64,000 nt of DNA. It comes from Lachnospiraceae bacterium. GTDB lineage: Bacteria > Bacillota > Clostridia > Lachnospirales > Lachnospiraceae. The DNA lies in NCBI GenBank assembly GCA_021202075.1, contig JAJQDT010000133.1, positions 1 through 64,000 of the forward strand. The letters run 5' to 3'. Below the pieces are notes generated by a model. It did not search any database. It saw only the letters and a list, made by a program, of their open reading frames with translations, and was not told where the DNA came from. Of the stretch, positions 7,690 to 16,558 are shown piece by piece. Both the position numbers and the translations under genes were made by a program. Each line of letters starts with the position of its first letter. The first letter of the stretch is position 1.

Positions 7690-7756
7690 CGAAACGAGAC
7701 ACATGAAAGAGATACATGAAAGAGATACATGAAACGAGACATACAAAACACATGAA
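7690..7756 (+). repeat. short tandem repeats (ATGAAA[C/G]GAGA type)
   Basis: Four imperfect copies of a unit close to GAGATACATGAAA follow the TetR stop codon. The remaining spacer to 7961 is AT-rich, with no gene seen. Confidence 0.6.
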
Positions 7757-7961
7757 TATACGTGTCACTGAGTGGAGAACGGAGAATAAGGGTGTATCGA
7801 TATTTGTGAACGGGAAATGGTAGATTATTCGCATTTGTACAATGATAGAATATATATAAGTATGTGAGTGTTTCGTGCTTGTGAACGGAGGACAGCAGGC
7901 AGATAGTAATAAAAAGAGACTGCATTATAAAGACAGAATAAAATTACGGAGGAATGAGAGT

Positions 7962-9317
7962 ATGTCAGTCTGGTATGAGAACACGGTTTTTTATCATATG
8001 TATCCGCTTGGGATGAGCGGGGCGCCGTTTGAGAACCATGAGGAGCAGGTGGAGCACCGGTTTGAGGAGCTTGAAAAGTGGCTGCCGCATATTCATGATC
8101 TGGAGTGCGGGGCGATTTACATTGGGCCGCTTTTTGAGTCGACGACGCACGGGTATGATACCAGAGATTATAAGATGGTAGACCGCAGACTCGGGGATAA
8201 TGAGGATTTTAAGCGGTTTGTAAAAAAGGCGCATGAGCTGGGGCTGAAGATCGTAGTGGACGGGGTGTTTAATCACACGGGGCGTGAATTTTTTGCGTTT
8301 CAGGACATTCAGAAGAACCGCGAGGGGTCGCGCTACTGCGGCTGGTATAAGGGGATCAATTTCTGGGGGAATAATCCGTACAACGATGGGTTTGGATATG
8401 AGGCATGGCGGAATTGTTTTGAGCTGGTCAACCTGAACCTGCAGAACCGCGAGGTGAAGGATTATCTGCTGGATGTGATCCGCTTCTGGATTCATGAGTT
8501 TGACATCGACGGGATCCGACTGGACTGCGCGGACTGTCTGGATTTTGATTTTATGCGGGAAATGCGGTGGGTGACCGGCAATGAGAAGCATGAGTTCTGG
8601 CTGATGGGCGAGGTGATCCACGGGGATTATTCGCGCTGGGCGAATCCGGAGATGCTGCATTCGGTGACGAATTACGAGCTGCATAAGGGACTGTATTCGG
8701 GGCATAATGACCACAATTATTTTGAGATCGCGCATACGATCCGGAGGCTTTTTGACGGGAACGGCGGACTCTGCCGCGGGCGGGTGCTGTACTCATTCGT
8801 AGACAATCACGACGTGGACCGGATTGTGTCGAAGCTGAATGATAAGAGACATTTGCGCTCGGTGTATACGCTGCTGTATACGCTGCCCGGGGTTCCCTCG
8901 ATTTATTATGGCTCTGAGTGGGGCGTGGAGGGCAGAAAGTCAAACGGCGGGGATCCGGCGCTGCGGCCGCATTTGAAGCTTTCGGAGATGGAGGCGAACC
9001 CGCCGGTGTCGGGGCTGGAGGAGTTTATCACGTTTCTTGGCAGATGCCGCCGGGAGCACCCGGTGATCGGTGAGGGGAGCTATCGGGAGCTGCTGCTGAC
9101 GACCCGGCAGTATGCGTTTGCGCGGATCGGACAGGAGGAGACGGCTCTGATCCTGGTGAACAATGATGAGAATACCGCGACGCATTCGGTGCCGCTGCCG
9201 TGCCATGCCGGGCGGATTGTCGATCTGGCGACCGGTGAGACGGTGCAGGCGGAGAACGGAAAGCTGACGGCGGAGGTCGCGCCGGGGGATGGGCGGATCT
9301 TTATTGTGCAGGCGTGA
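7962..9317 (+). CDS. GH13 alpha-amylase family enzyme
   Basis: A 451-residue cytoplasmic protein (no signal peptide) with the four GH13 regions: DGVFNH, GIRLDCAD with nucleophile D188, GEV with acid/base E217, and FVDNHD with D284. The C-terminal domain is a short beta sandwich. GGAGG precedes the ATG. The subfamily resembles intracellular maltodextrin-type hydrolases. With the branching enzyme downstream it belongs to glycogen or maltodextrin metabolism. Exact specificity is not decidable by eye. Confidence 0.88.
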   Translation: MSVWYENTVFYHMYPLGMSGAPFENHEEQVEHRFEELEKWLPHIHDLECGAIYIGPLFESTTHGYDTRDYKMVDRRLGDNEDFKRFVKKAHELGLKIVVDGVFNHTGREFFAFQDIQKNREGSRYCGWYKGINFWGNNPYNDGFGYEAWRNCFELVNLNLQNREVKDYLLDVIRFWIHEFDIDGIRLDCADCLDFDFMREMRWVTGNEKHEFWLMGEVIHGDYSRWANPEMLHSVTNYELHKGLYSGHNDHNYFEIAHTIRRLFDGNGGLCRGRVLYSFVDNHDVDRIVSKLNDKRHLRSVYTLLYTLPGVPSIYYGSEWGVEGRKSNGGDPALRPHLKLSEMEANPPVSGLEEFITFLGRCRREHPVIGEGSYRELLLTTRQYAFARIGQEETALILVNNDENTATHSVPLPCHAGRIVDLATGETVQAENGKLTAEVAPGDGRIFIVQA

Positions 9318-9436
9318 TGAGCATTTTTGCGCATATCCTTGCCTTTGCACGGATTTTCTGCGTGAATAATATTGTTTCGGACTTGTTTCGAATAAATGGA
9401 AGAATGGAGATCAAGGCAGGTTGCGCTGAGGATTTT

Positions 9437-9521
9437 TGTAAAGAAATTTAAAAAAAGAAATTTAAAAAAAGAAATTTTTAAAGAAAGAAATTTTTAAAGA
9501 AATTTTTAAAGAAAGAAAGGA
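9437..9521 (+). repeat. A-rich tandem repeat
   Basis: Six or so imperfect copies of AAAGAAATTT(TT)AAA upstream of the branching-enzyme gene. The track is likely to be intrinsically curved and prone to slippage. Confidence 0.7.
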
Positions 9522-9651
9522 GAAGCTGCGAAAAGGAAATCTGTGGTGTTGATTGCATGAAAGAGTGCGCGAATCATCTGAATGTGTATATGCAATACGC
9601 GCGATATATGCAATAATGGCTGCAGGTATTTTTGGCGGCGAAAAATGCGGT

Positions 9652-11646
9652 ATGGCGGAGAAAGCGAAAAATGCGGGGGCAAGGACAAAGGCGAAGACGG
9701 GAACAAAAACGAAGTCCGGAACGGATACGCGGGCGAAATCCGGGACAAAAAAGCAGGAGTTTATCACGGAACTGGATCAGTATCTGTTCGGGCAGGGGGC
9801 GCACTATGATATTTATAAGAAGCTTGGCGCGCATCCGATGACCTGGAATGGGAAGCAGGGCACGTATTTTGCGGTGTGGGCGCCGCATGCGGATCGTGTG
9901 CAGCTGATTGGCTCGTTCAATGACTGGGATGAATACAGTCATCCGATGGAGCGGCTGGAGCCGCTTGGCATTTACGCGTTGTTTGTGCCTGGCGTCGGAG
10001 CGGGGGAATTGTACAAATACCTGATTCTCACGCCGGATGGCAGGAAGCTGTACAAGGCGGATCCGTTTGCGAATTATGCGGAATACCGGCCGGGAACCGC
10101 TTCGCGGGTGGCGGATCTGACGACGATTAAATGGTCTGATTCCGTGTGGCAGGAAAACCGGAAGACGTTTGATCAGAACAGGAGCCCGATCGCGATTTAT
10201 GAGGTGCACCCGGGAAGCTGGAAGCGCCATCCGCACGGCGAGGATGAGAGCGGCTATTATAATTACCGCGAATTTGCGCATGAGCTGACGGCTTATGTGA
10301 AGGACATGGGCTACACCCATGTGGAGCTGATGGGGATTTCGGAGCATCCGTTTGACGGCTCCTGGGGCTATCAGGTGACGGGGTATTTCGCGCCGACGTC
10401 GCGCTATGGGACGCCGGAGGACTTTGCGTATTTTGTCAATTATCTGCATAAGAACAAAATCGGCGTGATCCTGGACTGGGTGCCGGCGCATTTTCCGCGC
10501 GACGCGCAGGGACTTGCGGAATTTGACGGAACCTGCCTGTATGAGTACGCGGATACGCGCAAGGGCGAGCATCCGGACTGGGGCACGAAGGTATTTGATT
10601 ACAGCAAATATGAGGTGAAGAATTTCCTGATCGCGAGCGCGATCTACTGGATCAATGAATTCCATGTGGACGGGCTGCGTGTGGACGCGGTGGCTTCAAT
10701 GCTGTATCTGGATTACGGAAGGCAGAATGGTCAGTGGGTGGCCAATAAATACGGCGGCAATCAGAATCTGGAGGCGATTGAGTTTTTCAAGCACTTGAAC
10801 AGTGTGCTGACCGGCCGCTATCCGGGATTTATGATGATTGCGGAGGAGTCGACGGCCTGGCCGAAGGTGACGGCGAAGCCGGAGGACGACGGCCTCGGCT
10901 TTACGATGAAGTGGAACATGGGCTGGATGCACGACTTCCTTGAGTACATGAAGCTGGATCCGTATTTCCGCCAGTACAACCACAATAAAATGACGTTTGC
11001 GATGACCTATGCATATTCGGAGAAGTATATTCTTCCGCTGTCGCACGATGAGGTGGTGCATCTGAAGTGCTCGATGGTCAACAAGATGCCGGGACTTTAT
11101 GACGACAAGTTTGAGAACCTGAAATGCGGCTATTCCTTTATGATGGGGCATCCGGGCAAGAAGCTTCTGTTTATGGGGCAGGATTTCGGACAGCTCCGGG
11201 AGTGGAGCGAGGAGCGGGAGCTGGACTGGTTCCTGCTGTCGGAGCCGCGGCATGCGCAGATGCAGAACTTTACGCGTGCGCTGCTGAAACTCTACCGCAA
11301 AAATGCCTGCCTGTATGAGCTGGACTGTGAGCCGGGCGGCTTTGAGTGGATCAACCCGGACGATAATTTCCGTAGCATATTCAGCTTTGTGCGCCATTCG
11401 GCGAACGGGAAGAATAACCTGCTGTTCGTCATCAATTTCACGCCTGTGGATCGGCCGGACTACCGCGTCGGCGTGATGCGGAGGAAGCAGTATAAGCTGG
11501 TGCTCGACGGCAACGCGGCGGAGTTTGGCGGCACCGGCAAGGAGCAGCCGGAGGTTTACAAGGCCGTGAAGCAGGAATGCGACGGCAAGCCGTTCTCCTT
11601 TGCGTATGATCTGCCGAGATACGGGATTGCGATTTTTAAGTTCTAA
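9652..11646 (+). CDS. glgB: 1,4-alpha-glucan branching enzyme
   Basis: Glycogen branching enzyme, about 664 residues from this start. An N-terminal CBM48 domain (GTYFAVWAPHADRVQLIGSF) precedes the GH13 barrel with VILDWVPAHF, GLRVDAVASMLY (nucleophile Asp), AEESTAWP (acid/base Glu) and LSHDEVVH, then the C-terminal beta domain. The start is uncertain: the frame is open upstream to a TTG at 9553, and no candidate has a convincing ribosome-binding site. Residues 2-35 are a low-complexity Lys/Thr/Ala/Gly stretch (KAKTGTKTKSGTDTRAKSG) absent from most relatives. The gene ends in a strong terminator. Confidence 0.92.
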   Translation: MAEKAKNAGARTKAKTGTKTKSGTDTRAKSGTKKQEFITELDQYLFGQGAHYDIYKKLGAHPMTWNGKQGTYFAVWAPHADRVQLIGSFNDWDEYSHPMERLEPLGIYALFVPGVGAGELYKYLILTPDGRKLYKADPFANYAEYRPGTASRVADLTTIKWSDSVWQENRKTFDQNRSPIAIYEVHPGSWKRHPHGEDESGYYNYREFAHELTAYVKDMGYTHVELMGISEHPFDGSWGYQVTGYFAPTSRYGTPEDFAYFVNYLHKNKIGVILDWVPAHFPRDAQGLAEFDGTCLYEYADTRKGEHPDWGTKVFDYSKYEVKNFLIASAIYWINEFHVDGLRVDAVASMLYLDYGRQNGQWVANKYGGNQNLEAIEFFKHLNSVLTGRYPGFMMIAEESTAWPKVTAKPEDDGLGFTMKWNMGWMHDFLEYMKLDPYFRQYNHNKMTFAMTYAYSEKYILPLSHDEVVHLKCSMVNKMPGLYDDKFENLKCGYSFMMGHPGKKLLFMGQDFGQLREWSEERELDWFLLSEPRHAQMQNFTRALLKLYRKNACLYELDCEPGGFEWINPDDNFRSIFSFVRHSANGKNNLLFVINFTPVDRPDYRVGVMRRKQYKLVLDGNAAEFGGTGKEQPEVYKAVKQECDGKPFSFAYDLPRYGIAIFKF

Positions 11647-11698
11647 AATGTGGAGTAACCGGTCAGCTGCTCTGAAAAGATATCATATGCAGGGCGAA

Positions 11699-11735
11699 CA
11701 CCGCCGGGGCAGAGAATGCTCCCGGCGGTTTTTTG
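11699..11735 (+). terminator. intrinsic terminator of glgB
   Basis: ACCGCCGGG pairs with CCCGGCGGT and is followed by TTTTTT. Confidence 0.9.
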
Positions 11736-12087
11736 AATGGTTTTCTAAATAAACGTTTCCGGAAGGTGTGCATACTGTGCAGATGAGGCTGTCTGCCTGT
11801 GGATGTCTGGGATTTTGTTTGGGTTGCCGCGGATGTGACCTGTAACCGTCTGTCAGTGTGGGATCTGTTTTTAACGATTTATTCTTGTCAAAAGTTTCGA
11901 AATAGGATATTATGAGAATGAATTTTGACCCGGTCAGAAAACGGCCGTGCTGCTCCGGATTTTGAAACAGTCTTTGTCTGGAAGCAATGGAAAAGGTGAT
12001 GGGAAGAAAACAGAAATCCTGGAAAGGGGAAAACTGTTTCCCTGGGATACCCCAATTGGCACAGCACACAGAAAAGGAAGATGACTT
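11736..12087. other. intergenic region before the PucR-type regulator
   Basis: No gene seen. It contains the imperfect palindrome GGGGAAAACTGTTTCCC near 12026-12042, which could be an operator or leader hairpin for the following regulator. AGGAAG precedes the start codon at 12088. No confident promoter boxes were found. Confidence 0.4.
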
Positions 12088-13173
12088 ATGATTTCGAGCC
12101 AGATTTTACAGAGTACGATTGAAGAGCTGCATACGATTACCCATGTGGATTTCCGGATTACGGATACGGACGGCAATGAGGTGGCCGCGACGGTCGGCGC
12201 GGCGGAGGTTTCTCCGGAGGCGGTGAGCCAGTTTGTGGATTCGCCGGCGGACAGTCAGGTGGTGCAGGATACCCATTTTTTTAAAGTGTTTGATGATAAA
12301 AAGCTGGAATATATTCTGATTTCGGGCGGCAAGACGGAGGACGCTTACATGATGGGGCGCGTGGCGGTCAGCCATGTGCAGAACCTGATTGTGGCATACC
12401 GGGAGCGCTATGACCGGAATAATTTTATCCAGAACCTGCTGCTGGACAATATGCTGATGGTGGATGTGTACAACCGCGCCAAAAAGCTTCATATTGATAC
12501 CGAGGTGCGCAGGATCGTGTACCTGATTGAGACAAAGACGGAAAAGGACAGCACCGCGAAGGAGATTGTGAAGGGGCTGTTCGGCAGCCAGCCGCAGGAT
12601 TTTGTCACGGAGGTCGATGAGAAGAGCATTATTCTGGTGCAGGAGCTTGACGAGAAGGATACGTATGATGACGTGGAGCGCACGGCAAAGATGCTGCGCG
12701 ACATGCTGAACACGGAAGCTATGTCGAATGTGAAGATCGCTTACGGTACGATCGTGAAAGAGATTCGCCAGGTGTCGCGCTCCTATAAGGAGGCAAAGAT
12801 GGCGCTCGACGTCGGCAAGATTTTCTATGAGGAAAAACAGATTGTCGCGTATAATACGCTTGGCATCGGCCGGCTGATCTACCAGCTTCCGATTCCGCTC
12901 TGCCAGATGTTTATGAAGGAGGTGTTTGGGGAGGAGACGCCGGACACCTTCGATGAGGAGATCATTACGACCATTAATAAATTCTTCGAGAACAGCCTGA
13001 ATGTGTCTGAGACGGCCCGCCAGCTCTATATCCACAGGAATACCCTGGTGTACCGGCTGGAGAAGCTGGAGAAGAGCACAGGACTGGACATCCGCGTGTT
13101 TGACGACGCGCTGACCTTCAAGATTGCGATGATGGTCGTGAGCTATATGCGGTACATGGACAGGGAATCCTGA
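12088..13173 (+). CDS. PucR/CdaR family transcriptional regulator
   Basis: A 361-residue protein. The N-terminal 110 residues match the sugar-diacid-recognition type sensor seen in CdaR-like proteins (SSQILQSTIEELHTITHVDF). The middle is the GGDEF-like PucR linker. The C-terminal 60 residues are the PucR helix-turn-helix (LNVSETARQLYIHRNTLVYR). Such regulators activate catabolic genes in response to small molecules. The stop codon lies inside a 33-base tandem duplication. It is probably transcribed alone. Confidence 0.88.
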   Translation: MISSQILQSTIEELHTITHVDFRITDTDGNEVAATVGAAEVSPEAVSQFVDSPADSQVVQDTHFFKVFDDKKLEYILISGGKTEDAYMMGRVAVSHVQNLIVAYRERYDRNNFIQNLLLDNMLMVDVYNRAKKLHIDTEVRRIVYLIETKTEKDSTAKEIVKGLFGSQPQDFVTEVDEKSIILVQELDEKDTYDDVERTAKMLRDMLNTEAMSNVKIAYGTIVKEIRQVSRSYKEAKMALDVGKIFYEEKQIVAYNTLGIGRLIYQLPIPLCQMFMKEVFGEETPDTFDEEIITTINKFFENSLNVSETARQLYIHRNTLVYRLEKLEKSTGLDIRVFDDALTFKIAMMVVSYMRYMDRES

Positions 13174-13206
13174 GCTATATGCGGTACATGGAGAAGGCAT
13201 CCTGAG
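13141..13206 (+). repeat. 33-base tandem duplication across a stop codon
   Basis: The last codons and TGA of the PucR-type gene are repeated immediately downstream with a few mismatches (GAGCTATATGCGGTACATGG twice). A similar duplication occurs at the end of rsuA. Confidence 0.8.
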
Positions 13207-13388
13207 CCGGATAAATCAGGATCTGAATTTTGTAAAACGGGCAGCGAATGTCATTTGGTTTCTGAAACGTGAACCGCCCATCATCTAAAGCTAATGGGAT
13301 TGCGCGACCACATTCTTTCAAGCCCGATGGCGTGACCGCATGACAGACGGCTGAAAAAGGGAACGGAATTGACAGAGATTTTGACAAA

Positions 13389-13418
13389 GACCGGGGCGAA
13401 TGGAACCCCGGTTTTTTT
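13389..13418 (+). terminator. intrinsic terminator
   Basis: CCGGGG pairs with CCCCGG around CGAATGGAA, followed by TTTTTTT. It lies about 215 bases past the PucR-type gene; the intervening bases hold a small CCCAT...ATGGG hairpin but no gene. Confidence 0.85.
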
Positions 13419-13458
13419 GTGTGCATTTCACAAAAATGAAATTAGTGCGCTAAACTTA

Positions 13459-13486
13459 TTTACAAATCAAAATCATGTGGTATAAT
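13459..13486 (+). promoter_or_regulatory. promoter of the prepilin peptidase gene
   Basis: TTTACA at 13459-13464, 16-base spacer, TATAAT at 13481-13486. The leader of about 190 bases to the start codon contains no obvious structure. Confidence 0.6.
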
Positions 13487-13677
13487 AAATTTGAATCATA
13501 AAAAACGAAGATGAAATTAAAAAAATATATATAAAACCTTTAAATCGTTTAAAAGTTGTTGCAAAGTTCAAGCGAACAGTCTAAAAACGAATTTTTGTTT
13601 TGACTCCGGATACGTGTTCCGGAACGGGCCGAAAATGAGACCAGGATGAGTATAAGGCTCTGAGGAAGGAGGCTGTC

Positions 13678-14181
13678 ATGTACAGAGAGATACAGGTGAT
13701 TTCCCTGACCGCCATCGCGATGACCGCGGTGCTCTGTGACCTGTGGTCGGGGCGGATTCCGAATGCGGTGATTGCGGTTGGCCTGGCGATGGGGTTGGTC
13801 TGCCGGTTTTTTGCGGAAGGTGCGATCGGAGTGATTCTGTCCCTGGGCGGCATGTGTTTGCCGGTGCTGTTTTTTGGCGTCCTTTATTATTTCCGGATGA
13901 TGGGGGCGGGAGACATCAAGCTGCTATGCGTGGCCGGAGGCTTTTTGGGACCGACCGGCGTCCTTTCGTGCATCCTGCGAACTCTGTTTGTCGCGGCTGC
14001 GTTTTCGCTTGTGATCCTGTATCGGAATCATTCGCTGGGGAAACGGCTGGATTATCTGCGGAGGTATGTCTGCGACTATGCAGAAAGCGGGAAGTGGCAG
14101 CCGTATATGGAGCAGGCAGGGGAAGACGCGAAGTTCTGCTTTTCCGTGCCGGTGCTGATCGGAATTCTGATGGGGATTTGA
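13678..14181 (+). CDS. A24-family prepilin peptidase (TadV/CpaA-like)
   Basis: A 167-residue polytopic membrane protein carrying the two aspartate motifs of type IV prepilin peptidases: CDLWSGRIPN near residue 20 and GAGDIK near residue 80. It lacks the N-terminal methylase domain, as in TadV/CpaA/FppA. AAGGAGG precedes the ATG. No pilin or secretion genes lie in the window, so it is an orphan here and its substrate pilin must be encoded elsewhere. Confidence 0.88.
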   Translation: MYREIQVISLTAIAMTAVLCDLWSGRIPNAVIAVGLAMGLVCRFFAEGAIGVILSLGGMCLPVLFFGVLYYFRMMGAGDIKLLCVAGGFLGPTGVLSCILRTLFVAAAFSLVILYRNHSLGKRLDYLRRYVCDYAESGKWQPYMEQAGEDAKFCFSVPVLIGILMGI

Positions 14182-14249
14182 GAGAGGATACCATAATTTT
14201 GTTGCGGAGAGTGTTTTTCCGTGGTAGAGTATGTAAAGGCAGATGTCTT

Positions 14250-14774
14250 ATGAATGGCCAAATAGATATTGTAAAAAATCCAGATGGGAATCCCGTTGTG
14301 TTGATTAACGATTTGCGTTTTAAAGGGCGACGGTCGGTCAGCTGGGATGTGGTCGAGGCGTATTTGAGAGAATACATAGGAAAATATGCGGAAATTACAG
14401 AGACATCCGATGTTGTATATATAGGATCTGATTTTCCGGACGAATTTGCTCATTCAAAAGATACAAAGGCTTTAAGAGGAGCAAATCTTTATGCGAAGGC
14501 AAACGCATCAGGTATAATAAAAGAACTGTTAGAGATTTCGGGCAATAAAACATTTTCTCAGAATTATGAAAAAAAGCACGGGAGTAATGCAAAATATGGC
14601 TGGTATCGTTATGATGCCAGATTTGCCCTGCCTGTGTACAATGACGGAGGAGAGATAGAAAGATATAATGTCTTTAAGGCAAGGGTTCTTGTTCGCCATG
14701 CAGAAGATGGGAAACTATATCTTTATGATCTTTTAAGAATAAAAAAAGAAACGAGCATGCCGCTTGAGCAATAG
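14250..14774 (+). CDS. possible BECR-fold nuclease-domain protein (LPD-like)
   Basis: A 174-residue protein from the ATG at 14250; the ribosome-binding site is weak. The C-terminal half (HGSNAKYGWYRYDARFALPV, then RYNVFKARVLVRH and DGKLYLYDLLRIKKET) resembles, from memory, the barnase/EndoU/colicin-type domains appended to large polyvalent proteins of phages and conjugative elements. No catalytic set can be assigned with certainty. The gene is clearly richer in A and T than its neighbours, consistent with horizontal transfer or a leftover of a mobile element. It could act on RNA, but this is inference. Confidence 0.5.
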   Translation: MNGQIDIVKNPDGNPVVLINDLRFKGRRSVSWDVVEAYLREYIGKYAEITETSDVVYIGSDFPDEFAHSKDTKALRGANLYAKANASGIIKELLEISGNKTFSQNYEKKHGSNAKYGWYRYDARFALPVYNDGGEIERYNVFKARVLVRHAEDGKLYLYDLLRIKKETSMPLEQ

Positions 14775-14829
14775 CTGTACGGTCGTAAAACTCATCTCTT
14801 TTATACAAATTATATACTGATTTTTTTTT

Positions 14830-14858
14830 TTGTCAACTGTGAATTTACAACTTATAAT
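14830..14858 (+). promoter_or_regulatory. promoter of the GH53 gene
   Basis: TTGTCA, 17-base spacer, TATAAT, placed 40 bases upstream of the start codon and just behind a run of T. Confidence 0.75.
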
Positions 14859-14897
14859 TGCTAAATGCCAAATAACAAATACAGATGAAAGGTGAAA

Positions 14898-16037
14898 ATG
14901 ATGAACAACTGGTTTACGGGAATGGATTTGTCCACGCTTTTGGCGGTGGAGAAAAACGGCGGGAGGTTTTATGATAAGGGGCAGCAGGGCGATGCGATGG
15001 AGATTCTGCGCGCCTATGGCATGAATCTGGTGCGGCTGCGCCTCTGGAATGATCCGTTTGATGAGGATGGAACTTCGTACGGCGCGGGGGACTGTGATAT
15101 CGAGACGGTGCTGGCGCTGGCGAAGCGGGCGAAAAAGCTGGGGATTGGCTGGCTGCTTGATTTTCATTACAGCGATTTCTGGGCGGATCCCGGCAAGCAG
15201 CGTGTGCCGAAGGCGTGGCGGGGGATGAACGCGAAGGAGCTGGAGCAGGCAGTGTACGACTATACAGCACAGATTCTGGAACGCTGCCGCGCGGAGGATG
15301 TCGTGCCGCAGATGGTGGCGGTCGGAAATGAGCTGTCGAATGGGCTGCTGTGGCCGTTAGGAAAGCTGCCGCCTGGAGGCGTCATTTCTGACGCATATAA
15401 AAATGTCGCCGCGTTCGTGAGCGCGGGCATTCGTGCAGTGCGGGATTTTGAGAGCGGGATCCCGGTTATGATCCATCTTGACAACGGCGGCAACAATGAG
15501 CTCTACCGCAGGTGGTTCGACCAGTATTTTGCGAACGGCGGGGAGGATTTCGAGTACATAGGTCTGTCCTATTATCCGTTCTGGCACGGCTCTCTGGATA
15601 TGCTGCAGGCGAATATGAACGATATCGCGCGGCGTTATGGGAAGAAGCTGATCGTGGCGGAAGTGTCGATGGGATTTACGATGGAGGATTATGCCGCATA
15701 TGAGAAGCTTGCGGCGTCAGAGCGCAAGGGCATGGCGACGAAGCCGGAGATCGCGGCGGCGGTGCCGTATCCGATGTCGCCGCAGGGACAGGCAGACTTT
15801 ATGCGGGATCTGATCGATGTGATCAAAAAGGTGCCGGACGGGCTGGGCTGCGGTTTCATTTACTGGGAGGCGGCGTGGCTTCCGGTGCCGAATGTCGGCT
15901 GGGCGAATGCGGCGTCCTGTGCGTATATCCAGGAGCCCGGACCGTACGGGAACGAGTGGGCAAACCAGGCGCTGTTTGATTATGAGGGAAACGCACTGCC
16001 GGCGCTGGAGGCGATCGCGTCTTCGATGTATTTCTGA
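14898..16037 (+). CDS. GH53 endo-beta-1,4-galactanase
   Basis: About 379 residues. Family 53 features are clear: YGMNLVRLRLWNDPFDEDG, DFHYSDFWADPGKQ, acid/base Glu in VGNELSNG and nucleophile Glu in IVAEVSMGF. It cuts beta-1,4-galactan of arabinogalactan. AAAGG stands upstream; ATG at 14898 or 14901 are both possible and a GTG lies at 14892. There is no signal peptide, which is unusual because most GH53 enzymes are exported, so it should act on imported oligosaccharides. The 3' end overlaps the convergent DUF402 gene by 58 bases. Confidence 0.9.
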   Translation: MMNNWFTGMDLSTLLAVEKNGGRFYDKGQQGDAMEILRAYGMNLVRLRLWNDPFDEDGTSYGAGDCDIETVLALAKRAKKLGIGWLLDFHYSDFWADPGKQRVPKAWRGMNAKELEQAVYDYTAQILERCRAEDVVPQMVAVGNELSNGLLWPLGKLPPGGVISDAYKNVAAFVSAGIRAVRDFESGIPVMIHLDNGGNNELYRRWFDQYFANGGEDFEYIGLSYYPFWHGSLDMLQANMNDIARRYGKKLIVAEVSMGFTMEDYAAYEKLAASERKGMATKPEIAAAVPYPMSPQGQADFMRDLIDVIKKVPDGLGCGFIYWEAAWLPVPNVGWANAASCAYIQEPGPYGNEWANQALFDYEGNALPALEAIASSMYF

Positions 16038-16486
16038 AGCTTTCCGAACGCACCCTTGTAGATGACGGACAGCAGCTTGTCGGTTCGGCGCAGGGCGCGC
16101 TGCATCTGTTCCGGAGTGAGCAGGCTGTCGCGCACCGCGTCCGCGAGCTCGTCGAGATCGACGACGCGCACGAAGCCGTCCGGATAGACAATCACGTCCA
16201 CGAGAAGATCGGTAAAGATGTAGGCGTTTTCGCTTTCCCTGTATTCATATTCAATGATGTCGCAGTACCAGCTGATCAGATTGCCTTCATGGTCGTAGAA
16301 TTTGCTGACCTTGTATCCGCGTTCCATAAAATAGCAGGAGTAGCCGTGGTGCAGAGTCTTTTTCGGGTGGATTGTATGCCATTTTGTAATGATGACCTCA
16401 TTGTCTGCGTACAGGATGACGTCGTCATCGAGCAGAAGGCATTCCTCAGGGATAATTCGTTTGCGGTACAGCCGGATTTCATTCAT
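15980..16486 (-). CDS. DUF402 family protein
   Basis: A 168-residue protein with DUF402 features (the strand-rich YKVSKFYDHEGNLISWYCDI and the acidic TDLLVDVIVYPDG, DLDEL). The family includes nucleoside di/triphosphatases and FomD-like enzymes that bind metal through these acidic residues. Its function here is unproven. Transcribed towards the GH53 gene, with overlapping 3' ends, so antisense effects are possible. Confidence 0.8.
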   Translation of the reverse strand: MNEIRLYRKRIIPEECLLLDDDVILYADNEVIITKWHTIHPKKTLHHGYSCYFMERGYKVSKFYDHEGNLISWYCDIIEYEYRESENAYIFTDLLVDVIVYPDGFVRVVDLDELADAVRDSLLTPEQMQRALRRTDKLLSVIYKGAFGKLQKYIEDAIASSAGSAFPS

Positions 16487-16558
16487 GATTGTTCTCCCCT
16501 GTGCTGTGATGTCTGAAACTGTGTAAAGCTGATTCTGTTTTATCCGAATCAGGAGCTG

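Noticed and set aside
13206-13389. Possible cyclic-di-GMP riboswitch before the prepilin peptidase
   Set aside because: Only a small hairpin and scattered G/C motifs are visible; the conserved core could not be aligned by eye, and the terminator follows the PucR-type gene more naturally.
13743-14249. Upstream extension of the gene at 14250
   Set aside because: This part overlaps the prepilin peptidase in another frame and has low-quality composition; homology-like sequence begins only after 14250.
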